Source of the DNA: CAZWUZ01 sp964637655 [NCBI: uncultured bacterium]
Lineage (GTDB): Bacteria; DAOPZR01
Length of the DNA: 14,807 nucleotides
Reading direction: 5' to 3'
NCBI GenBank assembly: GCA_964637655.1
Contig: CAZWUZ010000013.1
Span: 1 to 14,807, forward strand
A model generated the notes under the pieces. That model had not been told where the DNA came from. It ran no database searches and saw nothing but the letters and a program-made list of their open reading frames with translations. This document shows positions 1 to 12,100 of this stretch, piece by piece (the first letter of the stretch is position 1; each line of letters starts with the position of its first letter). A program made the translations under genes and the position numbers.

Positions 1-198
1 TACTGGTTCATTTCGGGCTCGGCCAACCTCGTGGTTACGGTCGACGTCCCGGCCGGCGTGACGGACGGCACCTCCCTTATCGGGCGACTGCCGCTGGATG
101 GTATCGTCAGCGCCATGCTCGGCGATTCCGCTCCGGACACCGCGGTCATCACCAATGCCTACGCGGTGACCATCGCCGCGGCACCCAGCCCGCTGAGC
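1..198 (+). other. C-terminal part of an Ig-like domain, cut by the window edge
   Basis: Residues 1-66 read like the last strands of a beta-sandwich. They resemble the end of the domain at 9502-9939: both share a V-x-V start, then A-G-V-[TA]-D-G-[TD]-S, then a short Asp/Ser-rich loop and a final Ala-Tyr/Phe-x-Val strand before a Pro-containing linker. This places a copy of the same domain type just before the first DHF domain, whereas the second DHF domain at 5884 is preceded by FN3. The domain shuffling is inferred; the similarity was judged by eye. Confidence 0.55.
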
Positions 199-3100
199 AC
201 GGTCGACCACTTTGCACTGGTGGGCCCGGCGACGGCCACCGCGGGACAGGCCTACACGCTCAGTTCCATCACGGCGATGGACAGTACGGATCTGCGCGTC
301 ACCTCGTTCACCTCGGCGGTGGCGCTGACCTGTACCCCGGGGAGCGTGTCGCCGTCCGTTTCCGGTGCGTTCACCGCCGGCCTGCTGGCCGGTCAGAATC
401 TGACCTTCAGCGAGCGCGGCAGCACGACACTGACCGCGCGCTATGGCGGCACCCCGACTGACCTGATTATCTCCGAGTATATCGAGGGGACGAGCAACAA
501 CAAGTACCTCGAGATCTACAACGGCACGGGCGACACGGTCGACCTGACGGCCTATACCCTTGCATTGTACGGCAACGGCAGCCCGGTCGCCACCGCCTCG
601 CTGGCCTTGACCGGCACGCTGGCTGATGGTGCGACGAAGATCTACGCGAACAGTTCTGCGGTAATCCACACGCCGCTGACGGTGACGACCACCTCGGTCT
701 GCAACTTCAATGGCGACGATGCCATCGCGTTGCTCAAGGGCGGCGCTTACGTCGATATCATCGGGTGCATCGACGAGGATCCGGGTACGGTCTGGACCTA
801 TGGAGCCAACACGACGGCGGAAATGTCGCTGGTACGCAAGGCGGCGGTGGTCATGGGGGTGAGCACCAACCCGGACAGCGGCTTCCCGACCATCGACGCG
901 GAGTGGACCGGGCTGGCGCAGGATGACACGTCGAACCTCGGGGCGCATACGATGACCATCGGCACCCCCTGCACGGGCACGCTGACGCTCACCGTGCTGC
1001 CGGCCCCGACGGCCGCGGCCGCGGCGTTCACCAGCAGCGCACTGGTCGCGGTCGACACTTACGATGTCGGCGACACGCTCTACCTGAAGGTGGTGGATGA
1101 CGACCGCAACCGGTCGCGCACGGCGCACGAGACACTGACGGTCAATGTGCGCACCTCGGGCGGCGATTCCGAGACGGTGGTGCTGCACGAGGGACTGACC
1201 GGGGCGGCCATCGACAGTTCACTCTTTACCGGCAGCATCGGGTCGCGGCGCGCGGCGGCGGTGACCGGCAACGGCAGCATCGAGGCGGCGCTGGGTGAGA
1301 CGGTCACCCTGCACTATCTCGACCCGGTGAACAGCGCTACGGCGGCAGTGACAGACACGTTCAACGCGTTCACGGCGGCGGTGCTGCGTGTCACCGATAC
1401 GACCTTCGCGCTGAATGTGACCGGCTACCTGATTGGCGACACGCTGTTCTTTGAGGTGACCGACATCGATGAAGATACACAGGCGGGCGCCATCGACGCC
1501 ATCACCATCACGGTCTACTCACTGCTGGCCAACGATACGGAGACGGTGATCCTGACCGCGTTGAGCAATGTGGCGGATACCTATGTCGGGGCGCTGGCTT
1601 CACAAATCAGCACCGGGGCGGCCACCGCCAATGACGGGATCCTCTGGGCGCTGGCGGCGGGCGATGTGCTCTACGTCACCTACACCGACAACGACGACGC
1701 GACGGATACGGAAGCGCTGACGCGGCGCCTGGTCGCGGACGGCCCGGCCGTGATCCGCATGACCGATGCGGCGGGGGCGGAGAAGGACACCTACACGCTG
1801 GGTGACACCATCCACGTGGTCCTGTTCGACCGCGACGAGAACCTGTCGCTGACCGATGTCGAGACGGTGACGGTGCTCATCACCGCGCAGAACGGCGAAA
1901 GCGTGACGGTCACCCTGACCGAGGTGGCGGCAAACGCCGACACCTTCACCGGCCAGGTGCTGACGCAGTACTACGGGACGGACACGCTCTACGCGCAGTT
2001 CCAGCCCGCGCATGGCGATTCGCTGAGCGCGTGGTATGCCGATAACGACAGTGCGGCTGATGCAACGTATGATACGGCGTCCATCGCGGCGGCCTCCGTC
2101 TCGGCGGTGACCTTCCGTGATACGACCTACGCGACGGTGGCAACAGTGCTCACCGCGGGCGACACCATCTTCGTGCAGGTGCAGGATGCGGACGAGGCCG
2201 GCTGGTCAGCGACCCTGCAGGCGTACCTGTTCACGACCCGCAGCGACAGCGAACTGGTGACACTCACCGCGTCGCATACCGGGAGCGAAACCTTTGTTGC
2301 GGCACTCACTGCGGTGCGACTGATGTCCGGGACCCCGACTGCCGGTGACAATCTCGTGCAGGTGTATGCCGGCGATACGGTCTACGTGGTCTACACCGAC
2401 CCGACGCACAGCACCACGGATACCAGCGTGCTGAGCGTGCGCGTGACGCTGGCCTCGGAAACGTACGCCCTGCTGGACAGCACAACCACCAGCGTCATCG
2501 CCGGCCTGCGCCTGGGCGACAGTGTTACCATAATGCTGACTGACCACGGCATGAATAACGACTCCACGGTGGCGGATGTGCTGACGGTGCTCGTGTGGAA
2601 TGCGTCGCTGACCGACACGGAAACCATCACCCTGACCGAAACCGACAGCAACAGCGGGACCTTCCGCGGCTGGCTGGCTACCGATACGAACGGGGCGGCC
2701 GCCGGCAACAGCATCCTCAACGGGGTGGCGGCAGGCGACACGGTCTACGTGCGCTACCTTGATCCGTTTGACGGCGAACTGCGCACGCAGCAACTCTGGA
2801 CCGTGGGGGATACCCCGTCCGTACTGTCGTTTACCACCAGCGCCGGGGCGCCGGTGACGCAGTACCTGATCGGCAACACCTTCTACCCGCGGGTGTACGA
2901 CTGGGACCGCAACCTCAACCCGGTGAGCATGTCTGAGACGGTGACCGTGCGTCTCACCTCGCTGCTGACCGGCGATTCGGTGACACTGACCCTGAATGAA
3001 ACGGACAGCCACAGCGGCATCTTCACCGCCGGCGTGGCGTCGCAGTTTGCCGCGGCCGCACCAGACGCCGTGCTGCAGGTGGGTATTGACGACACGGTGA

Positions 3101-6100
3101 CACTCTGGTACATGGATGTCCGGGCCGGTGACAGCCGCTCGTTCGACGTCGCGGTGCTGGCGCAGGGGGACAGCCGCAACATCAAACTCAACGAAATCGT
3201 CAGCCAGTCCGCCTACCGTGACGAGTGGGTGGAACTCTATAACAGCGACACCATGGCGGCGGTTGACCTGGGCGGCTGGGTGCTGACCAACTACTCGGGG
3301 AACCACTACACCTTCCCGGCGGTCAACGTGCCGCCGCTGAAGCTCGTTGTCGTGCATTTCAGCCCGGCGGGCGCCGGCGTGGACGAGACCGATTTCAGCG
3401 ACAGCGTGGCCCATCTCTATACCCGGGGCGCACCGCCGGAGGACTACCTCGACACCAACGACGGCGGACTGAACTACGGCGACGTGCTCGGCCTGTACAA
3501 CAGCACGACGTTGGACAGCACGACGATCATCGATTTTGTCGCGTGGGGCAATAATAACAACCGCGGCCGGGAACGTGACAGCGACGCGGTGGCGGCAGGT
3601 ATCTGGGAAAACGATTCGTGGGTGCAGGGTTTCTCGGCGATGCCCGATTGCCCGGTCTACCGGTTCGTTGACGGCGGCGACTCGAATCTTGCGGACGACT
3701 GGGGCATTCACGTGGCCGGGCGGTACACGGAAGGCGTAGCGAATGCCGGGTATGGCGTGATGCCGGGTGATGTGGTCGCCGCGTTCATGCAGAGCAACTT
3801 CACCGATACGCTGGCCGGCCATTACACGCCGGGCGATTCGCTCTACCTGCGCGCCTTGAGCGACAACGACGACCCGAACACGGTCGACGTGCTGGCCCTG
3901 AACCTGCGCGGCTATGGCGACACCGGGATCATTGTCACGCTGCGCGAAACCGGACTGCACACCCTTGACTATCGCGGCACGGTGGCGGCGAGTACGCTGG
4001 CCAGCATCAGCGCCATCGACCGGCTGAAGGTGATTACCGACACGGCGAACCGGATCCGCCTGTTCCGCTACAACACGCTGCTCGACTCGGTGATGGTAGC
4101 GGTGCCCAGTATGCTGCTGCAGCCGTCAATGACCGCAGCCGCGGTTGATACGCTGACCGGAGTGCTGCTTGGTGATACCTTCTGGCTGACCGTGATCGAT
4201 TACGACGCCAACTGCGACAGCAACGCAGTCGATTATCTGACCGTGGTGGTCGGCGCAACCACTGGCGACAGCGAAATCATCCTGCTGGCGGAAATCGGGC
4301 CGGACAGCGGCATCTTCCGCGGTGCGGTGCCCACGGATACGGGTGCCGTGGCGGCATACAACGGCATACTCAACGGTGACACTGATGCCGATACCGTGCA
4401 GATTCACTATGTGGACGACGGGGATACCAGTGACTGGCGCTGGCTGGGTTTGTACGCGGTAGGACGCTGGCCGTCAACGATTGAGTTTACCGACAGCGAT
4501 GGTGACCCGGTCACTGCCTACAGCGCCGGCGACACCGTCTACGTGCGCGTGGTCGACCACAATGCCAATCTCGACCGCGCGGCGGTGGAGACCATGCAGG
4601 TCTGGCTGAGCGGTGCCTATGGCGACAGTGAACTGGTGACCCTGACCGAGGTGAGCGCGTCTGGCGATACCTTCGTCGGCACCATCCGCCTGGCCCTGAG
4701 CGCAGCCATAGTTGGCAACGGCATCGTCGAGAATGACCGGAGCAACTATCTCGTGGTACAGTATACGGACGCGCGCGACGCAAGCGACACCGCCACCGAC
4801 ACGGCAGTGATGACGGATGCTCCGGTGATCGCGGCGGCGGCCAACCTGACCGGCACGGATTCCGGCATTATCTACGGTGGCTACCCGGAGACGCTGGTTG
4901 CGCAGTACAGCGATGCCGATACCATCACGGACATCGATACGCTCTACCTGCGCGTGGCGTGGGAGTACGCACCGTGGACCGTCACACTCTCCTGCACGCG
5001 GGGCGGCACAACGGTGAGCAGTGACAGTGACGGCGCACTGCTGGGCGCGGCCACGGTCAGCCAGGGCGTGAGCGGCACGGTGCTGACCTGTACCTGGACT
5101 TTTGCGTTGGGCTGGCACTTCGACGACACGACCACCATCGCCTACGGGGTGGCGGCGGGCGGCGCGTATCAGCCGTTCAGCGGCTGGTCGTTCACCGACT
5201 CGTTCGCGCGCTATGAGAACGACCTGCAGTTTACGGACACGCTGGCGGCGGTATGGAAACAGGGCGGGCTGCCGGAAGACACCTGGGCGCGCGGTGGCGA
5301 CACCATCGCCTTCAGCGGCCTGCGCGTGGTCTACGAAGGAAGCACGCTTTCGCCCACCGACCTGACCGCGTTCGACATCAGGGTGGCAAGCGCTGACGCG
5401 GCGACGGTGGACTACGACACCACGCACAGCACGCTGGCCATCACGGTGCTCGCGGACAGCGTGACGCGCGCGGATGACACCTACACTTTCACCATCGTGC
5501 CGGCGTACGGCACGGTATCGGCACTCAACAACGACACCTTCCTGGTGCGGGTCGATGCTGATTCGCCCGGCGTATTCAGTTCCTTTGCCGCGGTGGGGCG
5601 CGGCTCGTCCAGCGTGCAGCTGCAGTGGAGCGCCACGGACGACCCGCAGAGCGGGTTCGGCGCCTACCGGATCTACTACAGCGCCGGCGCGCCGGCGACA
5701 TTGGCCTCGGCGTCGTGGGGCCCGGCGAACGACGGCGCGCTGTCCACTCCGGCGACCACAGGTACTACCATCACCGGCCTGAGCGCGGGGACGACATACT
5801 ACTTCCTGCTGACGGCAAGCGATACGGTCGGCAACATCCGCGTCCACGGTACGCAGGTGGATACGGTCACGGCGGGCAACCTCGACCACTTTACGCTGGC
5901 CGGTGCGGCGACAGCGACTGAAGGGGTGCCCTACACCATCACCACCATCACAGCGCAGGACACGGCCAATGCCACGGTGACCAGTTTCACCAGCAGCGTC
6001 ACGCTGACCTGCACCCCGGGGAGCGTGACCCCGGCAACGAGCGGAGCGTTCACCGCCGGTGTGCTTGGCAACCAGGCCTGTACCTTCAGCGAGCGCGGCG

Positions 6101-9100
6101 ACGTGGTGCTGACCGCAAGTCGAAGCGCGGCGACAACCGACCTGATCATCTCTGAGTACGTCGAAGGCGGTTCGTTCAACAAGTACATCGAGATTTATAA
6201 CGGCACGGGTGCGCCGGTCAACCTCGCAAATTATGTCCTGCGCATGTACAACGGCGGCGCCACCACCCCGACTGCCGACACGACCATGTCCGGCATGCTC
6301 CCCAGCGGTTCGGTATTGATTGTCCGGCACGGGTCGGCCGTAATTTACGGCGGTGCGGCCTGTATTTCGAGTACGGTTGCCAACTATAACGGCGATGATG
6401 CTGTCGCGTTGTTCACGGTCGGCGGGGATACGGTGGATATCTTCGGTTGTATCGGTGAGGATCCCGGGAGCGCCTGGACGGTCGGGGCGAATACAACCGT
6501 CAACAAGACCCTGGTGCGCAACGCGAATATTCTGACCGGCAATACCGCCAATACCCCCGGGTTCCCGACGCTGGGGACGGACTGGACGCAGTACAACCAG
6601 GACGAGGCCGGCTACCTCGGTTCCCACACGGTCAGCGGTAGTTCGGCGAGCGGCACCATGGCACTGACGGTGCGGCCGGTGGAAACGGCGTCGGCCATCA
6701 CCTGCCTGACCGCGGCGTCGGTGAGCGGGGTGGTCATCGACACGCATCTGGCGGGCGACACGCTGTATGTGCGTTTGACCGACGACGACGCCAACCGCTA
6801 CCGCACGCGCATCGACACCGTCACGGTGACCCTGAATGTGCTCATGCGCGGCGACACGGAGACCATCGTGCTCACGGAAGGCACGGCCGACACCATGTAC
6901 TTCTACGGCAGCATTCTGTCGCGGGTCTGGCCGGCGGCGCTGGTCGGCAACGGCCTGCTGGATGTGCGTCCGGGTGACACGGTGACGCTGCGCTACGAGG
7001 ATCCGGACACGGCGGCGGATGTCGCGCTGCAGACCGACACCTTCGACCTGCGCACGGCGGCGGTGCTGCTGGTGGCGGATGCGACGTGGACGGCGGTGAC
7101 GGGCTTCCTGGCCGGCGACAGCATCTTCATCGAGATCAGCGATGCCGATGAGGACACGCTCCCGGCCGCCGTCAACATCGTGTATGTCGTGCTGCACACC
7201 GAGGTGGCGGATGATACCGAGGTGCTCGCGCTCTTTGGCACTGCCAACGCGGCGGACACCTTCCGCAACAGCATCCTGACGGACACGCTGGCGGCGGGGG
7301 TAGGCAACGGCATCCTTTCGGCCGCGGCGGCGGGTGACACGCTGACCGTGACTTACGTGGACAGCAACGACGGGGCCGACACGGAGCGTGCCTACCCGGT
7401 GCGCCTGGTGGGTGACGGGCCGGCGCGCATCGTGCTGGCCAACAGCGCGGGCATGGAACAACCCACCTATACGCTGGGCGATACGGTCTATATCACCCTG
7501 TTCGACCGTGACCAGAATATCCACCTCGACCGGGCGGAGACAGTGACGGTGCTGCTGGTGGCGGAGAACGGCGAGACGTTATGGGTGATGTTGACCGAAA
7601 ACGGGCTGAACAGCGACACGTTCGTCGGGCAGGTGCTGACGGTGAGTGGCGGACCCGACACGGCAAACGCCACCTTCCAGCCGTCGCTGGGCGATTCGCT
7701 TTCGGTCTACTACACCGATGCGGACAGCGTCACTGACAGCGTACTCGATACGGCGGCCGTCGCCAATGTCACGCAGAGCTACACCCTGCTGACCGGCAGC
7801 AGCATGGTGTCGGTGTCCGGCTACGTACTGGGCGACACCATCTACATTGTGGTGCGTGACGGCGACGAAAACAGCGACCCGGCGACCGTACAGCAGGTGA
7901 TTGCCACGCTCGGCAACGGCGCGGACACGGAAACGGTCATCCTCACCGAGGCGGGCAATGACACTGAGACGTTCTCCGGGCAGATCCTGTCGGCGGTGGC
8001 GGCGGCGAGTCCGGGAGACAGTGTCTTCCAGAGCAGTGCGCTGCAGGACACGGTCTGGGCGTATTACGTCGACAACGACACGGCTGCCGACAGCAGCAGT
8101 GCCAGCGCCCGGGTGGTTGCGCCGCAGGCGTCCACGTTGCGCTTCACCAACAGTACCTACACGGCGGCGGCAACGTCCTACCGCGCGGGCGACACGGTCT
8201 ATGTCGAACTGGTCGACCCGGACCGCAATCTCAACCTGGCGGCGGTCGAATACGCCTACGTCATACTCGAGACAACGCGCGGCGACAGCGAATTCGTCAC
8301 GCTGACCGAAATCTCGGTGAGCAGCGACACCTTCCGCGGCCAGTACCTGTCGTCGTCGCAACCGGCGGTGACAGCGGCCAACGGCAGCATCGAGGGTATC
8401 GGCGGCGACACGGTGCGCGTGACCTACACCGGCTACGGCAGCGACAGCGGCAGCGCGCAGGCATGGTTCGATTCGCCCGCGCAGATTGCGCTGCTCGGCG
8501 CCAACCAGGCGGCTACGTACGGCTATTATCCGGGTGACACGCTCTACGTGCGCGTGGTCGATTTTGATGCCAATCGCGACCCGCTGGCCGCGGAGACGGT
8601 GACGGTGACCTTGTGGACGACGGAGCGCGGCGACACGGAAACGGTCGTGCTCACCGAGGCGGGCACTGACACCATCATCTTCCACGGCAACATCCGCGTC
8701 GATTCGGCGCTGACGGTGCCGACGCCGTACAACGGGATCATTGAGGATACGGTCGAGCTCGACACGTTCTACGCGCGCTACACGGACGCCGACTACGCGG
8801 GAGACACGGCGCTGGCCAGCCACCTGTCGCTGACCTGGCTGCGCGAAATCCAGGCAATACCATTCCGCTACGGGCCGAACTTCATCCCGCTGGTCAGCAA
8901 CAAGTACGTGCGGGTCATCGGCACGGTGACGGTGGACACGCGCACGCTCAAGACGGCAGTCGATGGCGACTACGACACGCGCATCGCCTGTATCACCGAC
9001 TCGAGCGGCTACGGTGTCGCCATCTACTCGTCACCGAACCTGTCGCTGGCCGGGCCGCTGCAGCCGGGCGACGTCTTCCTGTTCACCGGCAAACCGACCG

Positions 9101-12100
9101 AGTACCGCGGCTGGACGGAACTGACCCTCTACGCGCCGCTGAGCAGCGCGGCGGTAAAACTCGGTTCGCTCCCGGCCCCGGCGCCGCGCACCTTCACCAC
9201 CGGCGAGTACCCGTACGAGAATGGTGTCTGGTCGGATGGCGAAATGCTCGAAGGGTTGTACGTGCGCTACAGCAACATGCGGGTTTCCAGCTGGGACCTG
9301 GCCAACCGTGCCATCGGCATCAATGACGGCAGCGGCGAACTGCTCATCCGCGACGGGTTCACCTGGTTCTCCGATGCGGTGGCAGTCGGCGACACGGTGA
9401 GCGTCACCGGGTTCTTCTGGCAGGATGACGGAGCCGACCCGCGCGACCAGCACTACTACATCCGGCCGCAGCAGCCGCGTGACGTCTACCGCCTCATGGT
9501 CGACCAGCCGATTCCTTCCGACACCTCGTATGCCGCCCCGGGTGACACGGGGACGGCGCTTGCCGTGCGCATCAAGGGCGCGGTGGTGCAGGATACCCTG
9601 ACGGCATTCGCGGTGACGACGCTGGGCAACCTGACCAACGCGCAACTCACCCGGGTGTCGCTCTGGGTGGACAGCAACAGCCGCTACGACGCCGGCACGG
9701 AAGCCCCGGTGGGTGACCTGGTGTGGAACGCGGCGACCACGGCGTGGGAATGGACGGGCGCCTGGCCGCTGACGCTGCTGAATGGCGACAGTTTCACCGT
9801 GGCGGTGCAGGTCAAGACCGCGGGGGTGGCGGACGGCGATTCGTTCCTCGCGCGGGTGCGCAGTGACAGCGTGACTACCGCGGTCAGCGGCAGCGGCATT
9901 GACAGTGCCGTGACGGCGCCACACGCTTTCTACGTGGACGGGCCACCGGTGCTCTACGGGCTGACCCTGGCCAGCGACAGTCCGGCCTACCGCTACCCGG
10001 CGGCGTTGAGCGTCGACACGAACACGGTGCAGGACACGGTCTGGTTCAACGGCGCGCAGGTGCAGAACTGCACCTTCACCGTGCTGTTCAGCGACGTGCG
10101 CACCGATTCGCCGACGCATGTGCAGGGCTCGCAGAACTTCGGCAGCGCGCCGTCCGACTGGGACATTACGGGGGGCTGGCTGCTGTCCTACCCGAACGTG
10201 ACGGGCAACGCCGACACGCAGGTTGTCGTCCATGTCTACGACATGATCGGCAACCACGACTCGGTGACGGTCAACTTCATCAACGATACGCACCCGCCCA
10301 CCGCGCTGGCACTGCTCTACCCGGCCGACGCCTCGGGCACGACGGCAACCACGGTGCCGTTCGCGTGGAGCGCGGCGACAGACACGGGGAGCGGATTTGC
10401 CCGCTACCGCTTCGAACTTGACACCTCGGCGGTGACGGCCGGCTACGAGTACAGCACCGACACGACCGACACCTGCCTGACGGGCGTGCTGCTGACGGCT
10501 GATACCGTCTACGCGTGGCGGGTCGTCGCGTACGACAATGTCGGCAACACCGTGACGGTGGCGTCGCGGACGCTGACCGTCGACCATACTGCACCCGCGG
10601 TGACGCTGGTCAAGCCCGATTCGGGCTCGCTGACGAATGATTCGTACGCGCAGGTCTACGCGCTCTACAGCGACGCGCTGGCGGGTATCGATACGCCGTT
10701 AGTGACGCTGACGGTGGATACCGGCACCGGCGCGCGTGCGGTGGCCGCTACGGTCAGCGAGACGGGCATCTGGTACACGCCGCCGGCCGGGCACAGCGAC
10801 TCCGGCCACTTCGGTTGCACGGTCACGCTGGCGGTTTCCGACCGTTCCGGCAACACCACCACGCTGTCGTGGTGGTTCACCGTCGACCGCATCATGCCGT
10901 ACCTGAACAGCGTGACGCTGGCCAGCGACAGTGCCAGCGGCTTCTTCAGCCCGGACGGCGCCATCGCGGCAGCAGGAGAAGACACCGTCTGGTTCAACGG
11001 ACTGGGGGTGCAGACCTGCACCTTCACCGTGCTCTGGAGCGACCTGCACTTGGATTCTCCGGCGTATGTCGCCGGGAGCCAGGCGTTCGGCAGCGCTCCG
11101 CAGGACACCACGGACAGCTGGACGCTGTCCTACACGGTACGCGGCAGCAGCGACACGGTGGTGAGTATCACGCTGCATGACGCGGCGGGCAATACTGACA
11201 CGGCGGCGCTGACGGTCAATTTCCGCAGCGATACGACGCCGCCGACGGTACCGCAGTTGCAGACGCCGGCGGAAGGATATGACACGTACGTGCGCACGCT
11301 GCTGCTCACCTGGGCGGCGAGCAGCGACACGCAGAGCGGGGTGGCGCGGTACCGGGTCGAAGTCGACACCAGCGCGGCGACCGCGGGCTACGAGTTCGCG
11401 GTCGATACGCCGGGGACGGCCATCTCGCTGTACGGGCTGGCGGACACGAACTATACGTGGCGGGTGACGGCGTACGACAGCGTCGGGCTGGCGGCAGTGA
11501 GTGCGGATTCGCACTTCACGGTCGACCATGACACACCAGTCATCTACAACCCGACGCCGGACAGCGGCAGCACCACCTCGGACAGCCGTACGTCGTTCGG
11601 GTTCAATTTCACCGATGCCGGCATCCTGTCCGGCATCGACACGACGACGGCGCGCCTCTACCTCGACACCGGCGCGGGGATGGTTGCCATTGCGCCGGGT
11701 GCCTGCAGCATCAGTGCGGTCGGACTCGGCTACACTCCCTCGGCCGGGCTTGGCAACCCGGACACGTTTATCGTCACCTGCACGGGCGTGGTGGCGGACA
11801 AGGCGGGGAACGTACAGACCTATGTCTGGTCGTTCCTTATCGACCAGACCATCCCCGATACCCCGGCAATCACTTTCCCGGCACGGTACCATGACACCAA
11901 CGTCGCGACCATCACGGTGACCGGCACGACCGCGGAAGGCGGGGACACCATCTTCATCTACCGCGACAACGTGCAGGCCTGTTCGCTGGCGCTGGGCGTG
12001 GCGACCACCTGGTCGGTGCAGGTCTACCTCGGGGCGGTAAGCGGCACGTACACGTTATCGGCGGTGGCGGTCAACAACATCGGGCGTTCTGACACCAGCG

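Larger units (their letters stand above)
205..3174 (+). repeat. Super-repeat copy A: DHF + LTD + six repeats
   Basis: This is the first copy of an eight-domain block of about 2.95 kb. Matching landmarks in copy B lie 5,679 bases away from 205 through 951, then 5,676 (linker), 5,685, 5,679, 5,676, 5,673, 5,673 and 5,661 along the six repeats, so drift is small and always a multiple of three. The DNA is well diverged and the copies are recognised mainly at protein level. Copy A is followed by LTD 2, copy B by the OB-fold region. Confidence 0.88.
5884..8829 (+). repeat. Super-repeat copy B: DHF + LTD + six repeats
   Basis: This is the second copy of the block, with the same domain order and nearly the same internal lengths as 205-3174. 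Unlike copy A it is preceded by an FN3 domain. The linker after the LTD is also kept: S-G-T-M-A-L-T-V-R-P here, T-G-T-L-T-L-T-V-L-P in copy A. This shows that the whole segment, not just its domains, was copied. Confidence 0.88.

Noticed and set aside
463-951. Possible secreted nuclease suggested by LTDs.
   Set aside because: LTDs often accompany nucleases, but no nuclease catalytic motif was seen anywhere in the frame within this window.
4474-7524. Minus-strand open frame of 1,016 codons that could be taken as the main gene.
   Set aside because: It is the register mirror of the sense frame, rich in His, Arg and Val with no known fold, while the sense strand carries FN3, LTD and repeat signatures over the same bases. 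The same holds for 1600-2013, 2206-3960, 7579-8823, 9031-10587, 10699-11892, 12055-12585, 12940-13632 and 13921-14475.
1015-8829. RTX-type calcium repeats (G-G-x-G-x-D).
   Set aside because: The Asp-rich loops are D-x-D-x-N within repeats of about 120 residues. No nine-residue Gly-Asp periodicity was found.
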